From Lithospermum erythrorhizon (taxonomy: Eukaryota > Streptophyta > Magnoliopsida > Boraginales > Boraginaceae): a DNA stretch of 64,000 nt. The DNA is taken from positions 1-64,000 of the forward strand of contig JADFUC010002375.1 in NCBI GenBank assembly GCA_019722365.1. Reading direction: 5' to 3'. The position numbers were made by a program, and so were the translations under genes. Shown one piece after another: positions 37,421 through 50,375 of this stretch (its first letter is position 1; every line of letters begins with the position of its first letter). The notes under the pieces are model-generated. The model did not search any database and was not told where the DNA came from. It worked only from the letters and a program-made list of their open reading frames with translations.

Positions 37421-39500
37421 CACTTTTGGCCTTGTATTCCTCCGGTGTCACATTTTAAATCCCGCAGAGTTGAGTACAAGCTGGCTTCCGACTATGTGTA
37501 TTGACTTCGGTGAATAATAATGAGCAATTTTGCTTTACTAAACCATGAAATGAATTGTTTCAGGAAAACATCCACGATGTACTTTAAACGTCTTGGCCTT
37601 AGAGCCCGATCAATGGCGATAACTTTGCCAAAGTCTTTGTTTGTATCAATGTGTACAAAATACCAGATGCATTGGTAAAGTGCACATGTTGATTATTCTT
37701 CATATGATTTAAGTGACTCTCCTTGGGATTAGCTTGGAATCTTGCACGTACACCAGTAGTAGGAGATATAGAATTACTCTTGGGCCAAATGAGAAGGTTG
37801 CCAATCGTATACGTACGTATTATACATCCAATGGGCAACGTCTTGATCTTTCTTTACTTTAGTGTCCTTTTGCTTTTAGCATTTTCCAGACAAATTTCTT
37901 CACAAGATCTTTTGGCGTACTTTAAGCGGACAAATATGCTATTTTCATTTGTCTTTTGTAGGCCCAGTAATTTAACTCACATGATACTAGATTTCAAGGT
38001 TTACTTTTAAATACGATTTGAGACAAATTGTTGCGCGTTTAGTACGTTTATCCAAACCTTGATATCATCCGTAAATTTGTTATCGTAATTTGTGCTTTCT
38101 CCAGAACAACGTGTTGTGTCCCCAATCGTATGCCCGTTTCCACCAAAAATTTAGTAAGTCTGCGTACCGAGCCGAGGTGCTGTAAGCCCGATATAAAACC
38201 TTTTTTAGTTTATCTTTGGATAATCTGCATCAACAAAACCCTTAAGTTTACTCCACATAAACTTCTTATTTGATGATCCGTTCAAGAGCACTTTTTGTCA
38301 TTTGAAATAAACGACTTTCATTAAGCAAGCGGAGCTAAATACTTAATCATTATGGCTTAATCTTTGCGAGGTCTGAGAGTTTCTTAGAAATCTATACTTC
38401 GGCTTGTGAAGCAACCTGTGCCGCTGGCCAGGTGCTGTTGCTTATAGCATTCCTTGATCATCGGTTTATTTTTGTAAATCCACTTTGTTCCATGACATTT
38501 ATCGCCTCGATTAAGGAACTAATTCCCAAAACATGTTCTCAAATTGAAAAAGTTCCTCTTTGTAAGCATTTATCCAAAATTCATCTTTAAGAGCTTACGA
38601 GACATTAGCGAGGTTATTGAAGAGATAAAACATGTTGACCAACAATCAAACCATGCCAGATGTCTGCTCTCTATAACAGCCTTGTTAAATTTCTTCAAAA
38701 TTCCGATTTGCCCGATTATGTTATCAACGGGATGCTTAACGAATCACGGGCATTTGGTTCGAAGCAACTGTTATCAGCGAACTGTGCTTCTATGAAGTTC
38801 GGTCCTCGTAGTACCTTTTGTTTGAGCAACTTTTGTTATCACTTGGTATTAGCACTTCTGCGGGATTCGGTCCTCGTAGTACCACTTTGTTTCAATGACT
38901 TGTTATCAGCAGTAGACTTCTGCTGATCGGTCTGGCGATGGTATCGCTGTTTGACGACTTTTATCGATAGCGATTAACTGCGCAAGGATTCGGTCGGCGT
39001 GGTACCCGCACTGTCGTAACATCTTCTTAAATCCATGTTCGCTTTTTCTATATTGCTTTCTTGGTCAAACACCTTAGCATTCACGAGACTCCATAATGAG
39101 TTGAGTTTTCTTGTTGAACTTCTTGGAAGGCTCTGCTTGTTCTTGGAGTATCCTAGAAAAATGCCTTAAATCGCCTTTTACGTGAACTTATCTTGGTTCA
39201 CGGTCCGCCCAAAATATAACAAAACTGCAAAATGTGGAAATATTGAACATTCGGCTTTCTTTCCTCCCATATTTCATAATTTGTGCGATTTGTTCCCAGT
39301 GCGAAAAGTGAATGCGGTTGTGAATATGACAATTAGTGTGATAGCCTCGGCTAGAGCTTGATAGGAAGCTTTTGGCATGAATCGCTTAACACGTGCCGTT
39401 TCTTGATAGTGCGGTTAGCACCACTTTTCGGCTTGACCCGTTTTGTTGTGGTGTAATGGGTGGTGATACTACATGGTAGCCGGCTCGAACAAAAAAAAAA
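37421..39500 (-). pseudogene. Outer Copia RT / hinge region, decayed
   Basis: Lies between RNase H and integrase on the minus strand, so by order it should hold reverse transcriptase and the integrase-RT hinge. I cannot read the RT catalytic boxes reliably. Around 38,770-39,012 there is a tandem repeat (separate entry). No intact frame exceeds about 100 codons. Confidence 0.45.
38770..39012. repeat. 60-68 bp tandem repeat in pol hinge
   Basis: The word 'cggtcctcgtagtacc' or a variant recurs at 38,800, 38,868, 38,928 and 38,991. It is preceded each time by 'gttatca' or 'ttatcga' and an 'acttctg' or 'actgcgc' word. That makes four diverged copies in the region between integrase and RT of the outer element. 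Confidence 0.65.
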
Positions 39501-39544
39501 ATGTAAGAGTCTGGGAATTTTCAAACTCTTTGCCGTGATCGCTT

Positions 39545-39844
39545 CTAATCCTTATGATAGAAACATACTTTTCCTCGAGTTGGTATTGTTTGAGTACGTG
39601 AAGGTATACGATTTCTCATATGAATTCCGCTGAGTGTAGCGAGAAAAGTCATCAACACATACGTAAAACATACTCTTTCCACCAAAACTTTCCACCGTTG
39701 GACCCGTAAGATCCATATGCATGGCTCCAAACAAGTTGTTACCTTTGTTGCAAGCGATGGTGTAGCACAATGGTTACCCGACTTGACATTCTCCGCATGT
39801 TTCTTACATTTACCTCGACTCACGGGTAGACCATAAGCCTCCAT
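39545..39844 (-). pseudogene. Copia integrase core fragment
   Basis: The minus-strand frame reads HMDLTGPTVESFGGKSMFYV then CVDDFSRYT, matching the integrase core start (family 'H.DL.GP...S..G..Y..V..DD.SR'). The first catalytic Asp is in the HMDL box. A neighbouring frame (39,700-39,844) carries the upstream zinc-region text, so at least one frameshift separates the two. The enzyme would insert element cDNA into DNA. This copy is broken. Confidence 0.85.
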
Positions 39845-40339
39845 TTTAATCAGCTTTAAATGTTTTGATAGTGGTATGACCTTGACTTTTTATGCCACAA
39901 AATAGACTCTCACTTGAACCTTGCTTGTAAGCGTGTGAATGACTGAAAGATAGAAATTATAAATGCAGGCAAGACTGTCTAAATCCCAGCCCCTACTTGA
40001 ATTTGTCTTTCTCATACTACATTTGTCTTTGTCAAACGCCCTTGTCCCATTCGTTGTCGCAAGCCGGCGATGCTAATCAAGTTGGCCATTAATCCTTCCA
40101 CCGACAAAATATCCTTGACTTAGGTAGCCTACTATATTCGATTGTCCACTTGCGAATGATTTTCCGCTTTAGCTCCGTCACAAAAGTTTACATATTCTCC
40201 TTGATGAACTTCAGTTGTTAGAGCGATCCGACTACCCGTCATGTGTTTAAGGCACCGCTATCAAAGTACCATCGATGTTGAACAACTTCGGTGAGGTATA
40301 AGCAACTTGACTAACAACCTCTTTCATAACCCATTTGAG

Positions 40340-41340
40340 TTTTGTGAATTGAATGCACTCTTCCACTTTTCAGCATTTTGTAGCAATAGGTGCAATGTGC
40401 CCTCTTTTTCCACAGTAATAACATCTCCAGACATACATTATGAGTTACGTATGTTGATCAATGTACTCAGTCATCCAGGTAAATAAGCAAGATTGCATTG
40501 TATGATCTTCAGCAAATCCAATTCCAGAATTATCACCATGTGTTTTTCCTTTTGAGTGCTCGAATTAAATCATTCTGATCCCCTTCTCGAATCTCTTGGC
40601 CTTGCTTTCCCATTCCATAACCTCACTTTGCAATATATCAACGCGTTTCTTTAGTTCATCATTTTCTTTTTCCTCTGAAACATAGATGTTAAACACGGCC
40701 ATTTCTTTGAAAAATTGTGGTAGTTTTCAATAAGCTCTTCATGGTGGATCCTTTATCATCACTTTATCATCACGGAGTCGATGTAATTTATCAACGATTG
40801 GATTGACATATTGGTATGCATCGAGAAATTTTTCCATAAATGCCACAAAATTGCTAACTTTGTTTTCAGTTGGCTCTTCACCAAATAAACATCTTGGCGT
40901 TCGATGTAGTGTAATAGCTCATGGCCCCTTCTTTATGTAATTAGGACATTCAACTTGTATGTGGCCATATCTTGGCATTCGCATTATTGTATTCCTTTGG
41001 CTTTGGATGTTTGACCGTAATTTGTGCCATTTTTGTTACGATTTTTTCCATACATTGTTCCTCGGTACTGGCGGTGCGCCTAAATACCCCCATGTGTTTT
41101 GTTGAACTTGCGCATGGTTTTGTTGAAACTTTTGGCTATGTTCATAGTTTCGACAGTTCTCTTAGATTTCCTTTCGCCATTAGATACTTTAAGCGCTTGA
41201 TCCACCCAACTATTTCCCGGGTCTCGCCGTGAAAATTAAATACCGAGATGTGGTTAAGTTTCCAACGATTAAATCCCCGACTTTCATCGTGGGAAGATCT
41301 TCTTATAACCCCGATGGCGGTGTGCAAATCTCTTGGGAAG
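40340..41340 (-). pseudogene. Copia gag remnant with zinc knuckle
   Basis: On the minus strand near 40,435-40,379 the text reads WRCYYCGKRGHIAP, a CCHC-type zinc knuckle (CX2CX4H) with the last Cys displaced. Upstream on that strand (to about 41,340) lies gag-like but frameshifted text, for example KLNHISVFNF and WIKRLKYLMAKGNLREL. Gag would package the element RNA. Confidence 0.6.
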
Positions 41341-41868
41341 GGTTACAGGATGCTTTCCTCATGAGTTTTTAAGTTGCTCATAGCTTCTCTAGTCGCAAAT
41401 GATTCATTTTGCGATATCAATAATCTTAATTGTAGGATGAAACCATCTTCCTGTCTTGAGCCTCCCATCGGGTAGTGAGTTGTTGGAGCCTTAGCATTCC
41501 TTTTGTGTGCCCGTAGGCAATTTATGTATCCTTCCCAACGTCCTTAACAGGTACCACGAGCTTATCATTTTAGTAAAATAGCATTTAGAGCTTTACTATT
41601 TCCCAGGGACAATTCTTAACCCCGTGATACTCAATCGGCCTCACTTTTTTGACAGTTGTAACACCATTGTTAGTAACGATCGGGCTTGATCCATCTGTCA
41701 AAACCCAATTTCCAAGTTTTAGTATCGACAGATCTTAAGAGAAAACTGTCGTCTTGGCCTTCAGTATGGGTGGTTTGTCCCGTCCAACAGCGGAGGGGCG
41801 ACTAATTGGTTTCGCCGGCCCCGTTCCATCCGTGATGCTACTCTTTACGATCGGCTCGGTTATGTCGA

Positions 41869-41887
41869 GTGCGGCTACGATACCAAT
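41869..41887 (-). other. Primer binding site of outer element
   Basis: Plus-strand text ggctacgataccaat is close to the reverse complement of the usual Copia site (ggctctgataccaat) and directly precedes the right LTR. That is where the PBS of a minus-strand element should be. Confidence 0.65.
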
Positions 41888-42710
41888 TGAAAAAGAGCCA
41901 AGTGTAGCGAGGTTGTATGATATTTAGGGCAGATAAATAAATAACACTTGGATAGCAGCAGTCTGAGGAAATAAATATCTGAAACACCGAGGAATTGTTC
42001 ACCCGATTCGGTGCCGCGGCGCTACGTCACGGAGGTATAAACCCGAGAAAAGATTACTATAATGAGGTATTCTGGCGAAGGTCTTACTAGGCAGTATCCT
42101 AACCTACGCCCACGAATACTACAGCTAGATTTGGACGATACACTGATTCGTGCAATCTCGCTCTGATACTCCGTACTCATGCGTTAAAAAAGTAATGTGG
42201 TTTTTGAGACACATCGCGTCGATGTGTCGAAGCAGGGTGTCTGATCGATTTGAGTTAAAAAAAGAACAAAAACTCAAACCTGGCAAACTAAACACCAAGC
42301 AAGTGATGAAGGCAACTAGAGAATGTTTTCTTGATACATGACTAAATGTGATCAAAGTCTCCATTATATAGCTTGGGTGTATAATGTGAGCTGTGATCAT
42401 TCTTGATCGTCTTGATAGCTCAAGGCTCTTGTAACATGATTTATTCGAAGGAAAACTTTTATAAAAGTCTTTTGCGATTTGAGCAATAATACTTCTTTTT
42501 AAGTTGACAAATCCTCAATCCGTGATTGGTTAATTTGAATCCAGCGGTAAAAATATACTCCCCATATTCATTTCATTTGTATCCGTACATTGCTTAGCGT
42601 AGCCTGCCTTGAAAAACACATCAATGCAAAACACACTTACCCTCTGTATGATAGTCACGTGATAAAAAGTAACAAGCTTAGCAGTTATATCAGCGGTTGG
42701 TTTTTTTTTT
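41888..42710 (-). repeat. 5' LTR of outer Copia (right side)
   Basis: Starts tgaaaaagagccaag on the plus strand and aligns with the split left LTR. The match fades near 42,700, where a run of 19 T (42,701-42,719) follows, so the outer end is truncated or too diverged to place. Confidence 0.7.
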
Positions 42711-44646
42711 TTTTTTTTTGCAGTTATTTAAGCAGGTAATGAACAAGGGCGTTTTTGAAGCGTGTGCGGTAGGCTGGAACACTTGATCACGAGCGTGTGT
42801 GATGAATAGTGCGCTTATGTCGATTTCTTTAAATTTTCTGAAAATCTGCACTCAAAATGGTCACGTGAAATTGACCATCACTCGCGGATTAAAGTCGCGG
42901 AAGACCATTTTGCCCGTTATTGAAAGCGTAAAGTGATGAATAGGGCATTTTTGAAAAGTGGGTGATGAGCTGGGCCTGAGTGCCCAACGTATGATTGAGA
43001 ACTTTCTTGAAACATAAATAAATATTCTTAACCGGCTCATCCTAAATTTTTGTGCTAGTTCCGCCCACCATCTAACGGATAAATAGTCTAACACGATTTA
43101 GTCTAGGTAGATGAACATGAGTGAGTTTGATTATCATGATGGCGAAACCAAGATTTTTTATATAAGAAGACAAAGTGCTTGATAACATCTTTATAAGCAA
43201 AATAAAATTTAGGGAAGGCAGAAGAAGCATGAATTTTTTAAAAATAACTATAGTTTTTAAAAAATGCTTTATAAAATTAATTTTTTGATAAAATAGAGCG
43301 GGGATAATGACTACGTACGCCCTAATTCCTCCAAATGATTACCCGGCTCACCGTCACTTTTGTGAGTCGAGCACATGATAAAGGGCTTAATACATTAATC
43401 AGCTACGTATCAAAATATATCACTGCCTAGAAATTTTTTTTTAACACTGATATGTTTGATTCATTTAGTATGCGTTGTGAATGCTTTAATAAAATATTTT
43501 TCGTTTTAAATAATAAATGCAATATGAAACGGATGAAGTATAGTTTATATGATTGACTTGAAGCTATTATTATTAATCTAATGATTAAAAAATTGGAGTG
43601 TTAATTTTCATGGTTCTGAAAACAAATTAGACTTTGTCTTTGTGGGGCTCAAAACATTTTGTGATTGATTGTGATTGCACAACTACCAATGGTTCATGTG
43701 AATTCAATACTGTTCTCTTACCACTGTTTCTTCGCTTTAGTAATAACTAGACTCCAAATGATTTTGAACTAGATAAAGTGGTTTGATCTGAAAATCAGAG
43801 GCAAGGCAAGCTGACAGGAAAGAAATAAAATTGGAGGCAGATTGGAGGCAGAGCAGATTTCGGTTCGAAAAATAAAAAACAGAAAAATTCCGGTTAGGTT
43901 AAGTTTTCGAGAACCGATCGGTTCGGGAGACGAACCGAACGATTAGTTTTTAATTAAAAATAAATAAAATATTATGTATATATATATATATAACCGGAAA
44001 TAATAGAGAACCGAGAAAATAACCGAGCCGAAATAACGGAAAAACCAAATAATAAAAAACCCGAGAAAATGGTGGCACGTGGGTTTGTTGCATAATTTAA
44101 GCTAAACGTCAGTTAAGTTAATTCCCAAGCAAAAATTTATTAATGTAAGTGACTGGTGCAATAATTTAATTATAATCATTTCTTTAAAAATTATATTTCT
44201 TGGGTTTTTTTCTTTGTAATCTGAATTTTTGCGCAATTATTAAGAAAAAATAAAGTAATTCAAATAATAATTGAAAATAAATATTAAATTAATTTAAATT
44301 ATAATATTAATTAAACAAATTTAAATATAAAATATTAGAAAAATAAAAATATAAATTATAATTTATTTATCTAACAAGAATACAAATGAATATTTTAAAA
44401 ACGAAAAAATTATCTTTAGAAATATTAAAAATTGAAGATAATATTGTTCATCCTATTAATTTTCTTATATTTTTGTTCTGAAGTTTTTTTTCTTATAAGT
44501 AAGTATGATATTCAATTAATTCGTCCTATTATAAAAAAAAAATTTAGTTCGACCAAAAATTGTGGTGGCCTGATATGGTTTCTTGAAACATTGATGGCTT
44601 TATTTCATGTTTAAAGTGTTTAAGGTTCATTTTGGTCTGCATAGTG
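42711..44646. other. Upstream region of the KUP2-type gene
   Basis: Gene-free. It contains the T19 run, a segment at about 43,850-44,075 rich in 'aaccgaa', 'cggttcgg' and 'accgag' words (hAT-like terminal text), a (ta)n run at about 43,975-43,992 and very AT-rich DNA to 44,450. Promoter elements cannot be assigned with confidence, and the 5' UTR start is not visible. Confidence 0.4.
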
Positions 44647-47600
44647 ATGGATATTGATTATGGCAAGTGCTGGAAAACTGGAAAGGTATATAAACTCTCA
44701 CTATCTAGGTAAATATATAATAGACAGGCCTTTTCTTGTTTAAGTGGCATTAACTAAAGGGGCCTAGGAAGTAGTTGCACTTGATTTTTTGAAAGATATA
44801 ATTCTATTAAGAAATTTTCAAAGTTATAGTCATTCTTTCATATATTATGTCGTTGGTTCCCCTAAATTTTTAAATTTTTTTTATAAGTCTAATCCCATAT
44901 GAAAATTGGTTCTTTTTCATATACTGTTTTTTTATAGTATAGCTCAGAATAACACTGGTTAATGATTCTTGAGAGTAATTGTATGATTGTTGTTTCTGTA
45001 TGAAGGATTCTTGGAAGACCACATTGCTATTAGCTTATCAGAGTCTGGGTGTGGTGTATGGTGACCTAAGTATTTCCCCTCTCTATGTGTTTAGAAGCAC
45101 ATTTGCAGAAGACATTCAGCATTCTGAGACAAATGAAGAAATTTATGGAGTTCTTTCATTTGTGTTTTGGACATTAACTTTGGTTCCCTTGTTCAAATAT
45201 GTTTTTATTGTCCTTAGAGCTGATGACAATGGAGAAGGTAAGTGGCAGGATTCTTGAAATAAGATTACATTTTGTATTTAGTTATATTAAGCTAATTGTT
45301 TAATATGTTCTTCAGGTGGTACTTTTGCTCTTTATTCCCTGATATGTAGGCATGCTAAAGTTGGACTTCTTCCGAATCGTCAAGTAGCTGATGAATCTTT
45401 GTCGACGTATAAGCTTGAGCACCCTCCTGATACGAAGAACAGCTCAAAGGTGAAGCTTTTCCTTGAAAGACACAAATCTTTGCATATTGCTTTATTGTTG
45501 TTGGTGCTTTTGGGCACTTGTATGGTCATTGGGGATGGATTGCTCACTCCTGCAATGTCAGGTAAAATTCTAAAGATAATTTATTAGCTGTTCTGTTGAA
45601 TTGGAGATGTTATTGACAGAATGTTCATTTCCTTTGGCCAGTGTTTACTGCAGTCTCGGGGCTTGAGCTGTCCATGTCCAAGGATCATCACCAATGTAAG
45701 TTCGTAAAGTTATCAGCAAAGCTACTATATGTGATTAGAGATAAAGATGGAATCATTTTGGGGCATTACATAAGTTTTGAGGTTCTAGAGATTGTTCAGT
45801 GGATACAATTCAAGATTAAATCGCGCAACACTAGTATTGCAAGTGGGATAAGAAATAAAACATAATCCAATGCTTTGATCTTTGGGCTACTATACCTGCA
45901 TATGAAGTTATATGCCAAGTGGTTTCGAATATGGGCAATGGCTAAATGTCATGATGCATGTTGTTTTTAAGTTTAACTCTTTTGCTTTGGGTTATGTGTT
46001 CTCCGTCTTACACTAATTCTGAAATATAGTTATAAATAATGTGAAAAGTTAAATCTGGGTGCTGGTTTGTTAAATAATTGAAGAATGTGTGGTCACTGTA
46101 ATATGGAATAGTCACTTCTTCCTACAGCATGGCCATTTTTTCCATGAATGTTAGGACCAGGCAAAAAACTCCTTTGCTATTTACTAGTCTGCATTTCATG
46201 GAGAAAAAAAGTCCTTTACCAAGTCCTTAAGAGCTAGTCCTGGAATGTGAATTTCGTGGCATCAGTGGTGTGTTACATCTTAGAACTGTCTGTATCAATC
46301 CATGTTATCATTCTATGAGAAAGTTCTTGATTCGTCAAATTGTTCAGAAATATACAGTGAATCGTTGCACATACAAATGAGTTCCATTCCATTCTTAATG
46401 CTTTTGTTTAAGTAGGGAATTAAGTATTATTTTTTGTCTGGATGATGCAAGGATTAGAAGTCCACTTGGAAAATTTTCTTCCTTTCGTGATGAAACTAAT
46501 TTTAAGTATTTCATTCTTATGAAATTGGTGGCTAGTGGAGTACGGAGTCAAAAATTTTATATTTTCTAGCTCTTGGATATAATGGAATATATGAAACTGG
46601 CTTCTACAGAAAGAACCATTAAACTACCCATGCTTCTTAACTATTGTGAAGTAGTAGATAGTCCTTGCACTTCATTTTGGATCCATCCATAACTTGCGTA
46701 CGATACAACCCCCTCACTTACCACGCTTAGGTGGGAGACTCTTTACATACATTTTGTCAAGTTGTGTTGTAGGACATTGGTGATACTTCATGTTTTCGGA
46801 AAAAACAGTTACATTTGTTGCAAGCCGATATGAGAATAGAATTAAATTAAAATTGACTATGACTGCCGGAAAATAGCGAAAAATGGGCATTGTAATGTCA
46901 TAGTCATCAGCAAGTAGTTATGTGACTCTGTCTTGACACAATGAGGCAAAATGTTGATCTCGGACAATCCTTCAAATTTTGTGGAAAATATTCCCTTAAT
47001 AACTTTTCCTTCGTAAATAGATTTTTTTGCTAAGTATCCAATCTATTGAAATATTTTTAAAATTTTAATTATAGTATGTTATGTTCTTGAAAACCAGTCA
47101 GTTTTTGCTTCAAAATGTGTTAAGTACTTTATTTTATCCTCATGATTGCCTCTTTTGTTTGTTTCGTGGATCCTCATGGTTGTCTTTATTAATATGTAGG
47201 AACTTTCTTTTTGCAGATGCTGTCATCCCAATTACCTGTTTTATTTTAGTTTGTTTATTTGCACTTCAACACTACGGAACACATCGGGTTGGATTTTGGT
47301 TCGCACCAGTGGTGTTGGCTTGGTTACTCTGCATAAGTTCTCTTGGGCTGTACAATATTTTTTACTGGAACCCACATGTCTATGAAGCTCTTTCTCCCTA
47401 TTACATGTTCAAGTTTTTGAAAAAGACTAGAAAAGGAGGATGGATGTCTTTGGGTGGCATTCTACTGTGCATAACAGGTAATAAATCATTACTGGTGTAA
47501 AGAGTTGTTAGGAGGGTTGTGTTCCAGCTCCAGTCTTCCTTTTTGAAGAGGGAAACCATCATGATCTTCAATTTTACGGCAAAGAACCTTCTGGTTTACA

Positions 47601-50375
47601 TCTTTGGCCTTTTTTTCTTTTTGTAATTCCTTTAGTTCCTTCCAAGATAATTATTGTGTATGAGAGGATTTTTTCTTCATAAGATGTATGACATTCTTTG
47701 TAGGCCATACTATTATGAGATAAATCTTGTTCTCCTTTTCTCCAATTATACGATTTATATAAGTCATGTTATTATGCATGGATTAGCAACATGTATGTCA
47801 TCCTCGCTCTTAGAACTTCTAAGTGACAACTGACAACTTTATAACAAATTGAGATGTTCAAAAATTGATTGATGTATTCTGGTGCACACCTTATGGTCAT
47901 GAGGTGTTCCATACCTTTTCTAAGTCTGAGAATAACGAGATCTTACAGTTGCTCATATGAGATGTCTGAAATGTCCATCCTTTGCAGGCTCAGAGGCAAT
48001 GTTTGCAGATCTTGGCCACTTCTCATATGCCGCCATTCAGGTAGGCTTTCGTTTATTTAGTGCATTTGTTAACACCAAAATCGGTGCTTCTTGATCTTAA
48101 CTCATGTCATCCGACTCCTTGCAGATTGCATTCACCTTTCTGGTCTATCCTGCTCTGATATTGGCATACATGGGGCAAGCAGCTTATTTGTCAAAGCATC
48201 ATCATACCATTCATCATATTGGATTTTATGTGTCAGTTCCAGGTATCTATAGAAATTGTAGCTTCAAGTTTTCACTTTGAATTCTCATGCCATCTTAAGA
48301 GAGAAGTAACAAACCTTTAGCTCGGAAAATTACATACCCACATAGGCAAACCCAACAGGAAAGCTCCACACACAGACTTTTTCATTACCTAATAATTCTC
48401 TTAAGTTCACTGAAAAAGTCTAGTCCAAATCTGGTGTTTATGAGATCACTTCTAGAAAACATAATTTCATCCAGGCAATGTTGAATTTGTGAACTGTTTT
48501 GCAAATAAAATAACTTAAAGTCGACTTATTTTGATATTGAATACCTATGGAGAGAAGTTTTGAAAATTGGCATCTCTTCTCTTGGAAAAAGTTTGCTGAT
48601 AGTCTCCTTTCTTTACTAGTAGAGAGTAACTAACTGTTTCAATACTTAAATCTTATTTAGAGCTCTTGATGTTTCTTGTTACAGAAAGTGTGAGGTGGCC
48701 GGTACTTATAATAGCCATTCTTGCTTCTGTTGTTGGAAGTCAAGCGATCATTAGTGGAACATTCTCCATCATCAACCAGAGTCAGTCACTTGGTTGCTTT
48801 CCAAGAGTTAAAGTTGTTCATACTAATGATAAGATACATGGTCAAATATACATACCCGAAATCAATTGGATGCTCATGGTTCTTTGCATAGCAGTGACCA
48901 TCGGTTTCAGAGACACTAAACACATGGGAAATGCATCAGGTGCATCATTCACACTTCTGTTATATGAGAGATTGATTCTTTATACTGTTTAGTGTCTGCT
49001 CTTGATGACTGTTTTGGCACATAAGTTGTAACACAAGTTTTAATTTAAGCATTAGTAGTAACACGGTTATCTAATAAAATGCGTCTTCTACTTATCTAAG
49101 CATAAAATGAAGCTGATATGTGCTGCACAAGTAACTCTTGGTGTTATAACCTTTAGCATTCGGATCATTTCAAGTTCTAAGCTTTTTGAAGAACCATTTT
49201 ATGTAGTTGTATTTTCAAGGTACAAAATTGTTATATGAATCATGTAACTTTATTCTTGAGTTACAGGTTTAGCACTAATGGCGGTAATGTTGGTGACTAC
49301 TTGCCTCACATCATTGGTCATCATACTTTGTTGGAACAAGCCTCCTATTTTGGCTCTTTGTTTTCTACTCTTCTTTGGATCAATCGAATTATTGTACTTC
49401 TCAGCTTCGGTGACAAAATTCCTTGAAGGTGCTTGGTTACCCATCTTGCTTGCGCTCTTCTTGGTAACAGTCATGTTTGTTTGGCATTATGCCACCATCA
49501 AGAAATATGAATATGATCTCCACAACAAGGTTTCATTGGAATGGCTCCTAGCCCTTGGTCCAAGCTTAGGCATTGCTCGTGTCACTGGGATCGGATTGGT
49601 CTTCACTGATCTCACCTCTGGCATTCCAGCAAACTTTTCACGTTTTGTGACCAACCTTCCTGCCTTCCATCGTGTCCTCGTTTTTGTTTGTGTGAAATCA
49701 GTACCAGTCCCTTACATTCCTTCAGATGAGAGATATCTTGTTGGCCGCGTAGGTCCTGCTACTCACCGTTCTTACAGGTGCATTGTACGGTATGGTTACC
49801 GTGACGTTCATCAGGATGTCGACTCTTTTGAGTCGGAACTTGTTCAGAGATTAGCTGATTTCATCCGCTATGATCACTACAAGGCACATGGACTAATTGA
49901 TATAGGCAATGAGGATGATTGCTCCCGGTCCACTGCATCATCAAGTGAGTATCGGTTAACTGTGATCGGTACCGTGCCAGCTTTTGAGATGGAGGATAAC
50001 GCACAACCACAAAGTGTATCCATTGGTTTTTCTACTGTAGAAAGTTTGTCGGATGCAATCGAAATGCAGCCTGCTGGTGTTGTTGAAAGAAGAGTGAGGT
50101 TTGCCATCGATAATGATTCCGATTCTGATTCTCGTCGGGGAATGGACATTCAACTGCAAGAGGAGCTAGAAGACCTGTACGAAGCTCAACAAGCTGGCAC
50201 AGCTTTCATTCTTGGGCACTCACATGTGAGAGCAAAACAAGGATCATCTGTTTTCAAGAAGTTGGCCATTAACTTTGGTTATAATTTTCTGAGGAGGAAC
50301 TGCAGGGGGGCAGATGTTGCACTTAAGGTGCCTCCTGCATCACTTCTTGAGGTGGGCATGGTTTATGTAGTTTGA
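44647..50375 (+). CDS. KUP2: KUP/HAK/KT potassium transporter, KUP2 type
   Basis: Plasma- or endomembrane potassium uptake/transport protein of the KUP/HAK/KT family. My model has nine exons: 44,647-44,685; 45,006-45,237; 45,316-45,561; 45,642-45,695; 47,217-47,477; 47,988-48,040; 48,125-48,242; 48,685-48,939; 49,267-50,375. All introns are GT-AG and phases match, giving 2,367 nt (788 residues plus stop), the usual size. It starts MDIDYGKCW. The family signature [14 protein letters not shown] is at residues 28-41 and GDGLLTP at 163-169. NASG spans the exon 8/9 join, with a long hydrophilic C-terminal part after about 560 ending [10 protein letters not shown]. The overall text matches plant KUP2/POT2, including [12 protein letters not shown] and [17 protein letters not shown]. 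No stop or frameshift is seen. The start was chosen because it joins in phase to DSWKTT and resembles KUP2 N-termini. Paralogue naming is by recognition only. Confidence 0.95.

Larger units (their letters stand above)
27400..42710 (-). mobile_element. Outer Copia element (minus), split by a younger one
   Basis: Two matching LTRs bracket Copia proteins on the minus strand. The left LTR is 27,400-28,016 plus 36,501 to about 36,975, and the right LTR is 41,888 to about 42,710. Matching landmarks: 'tagcgaggttgt' (27,417; 41,914), 'aaggtcttactag.cagtatc' (27,587; 42,079), 'agaacaaaaactcaaac' (27,770; 42,263) and, after the insertion, 'cggtaaaa.tactcccatatt' (36,558; 42,545) and 'cacatcaat' or 'tacatcaat'. 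Reading on the minus strand the order is gag, integrase, RNase H, which is Copia order. The reverse-strand PBS text 'gcggctacgataccaattg' lies against the right LTR. All frames are broken. Confidence 0.8.

Noticed and set aside
37723..38010. 95-codon plus-strand open frame
   Set aside because: It lies opposite the minus-strand Copia pol region and matches nothing on its own strand.
27400..42710. Endogenous pararetrovirus
   Set aside because: Integrase and Copia gene order are present with LTRs, PBS and PPT, and no movement-protein or caulimovirus-type domain is seen.
42701..42719. Run of 19 T as a poly(A) tail of a LINE or processed gene
   Set aside because: No reverse-strand LINE or spliced cDNA text adjoins it and no target duplication is visible.
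49250..50159. Minus-strand open frames across the last transporter exon
   Set aside because: They are antisense shadows of a well-supported exon and have no splice or domain support.
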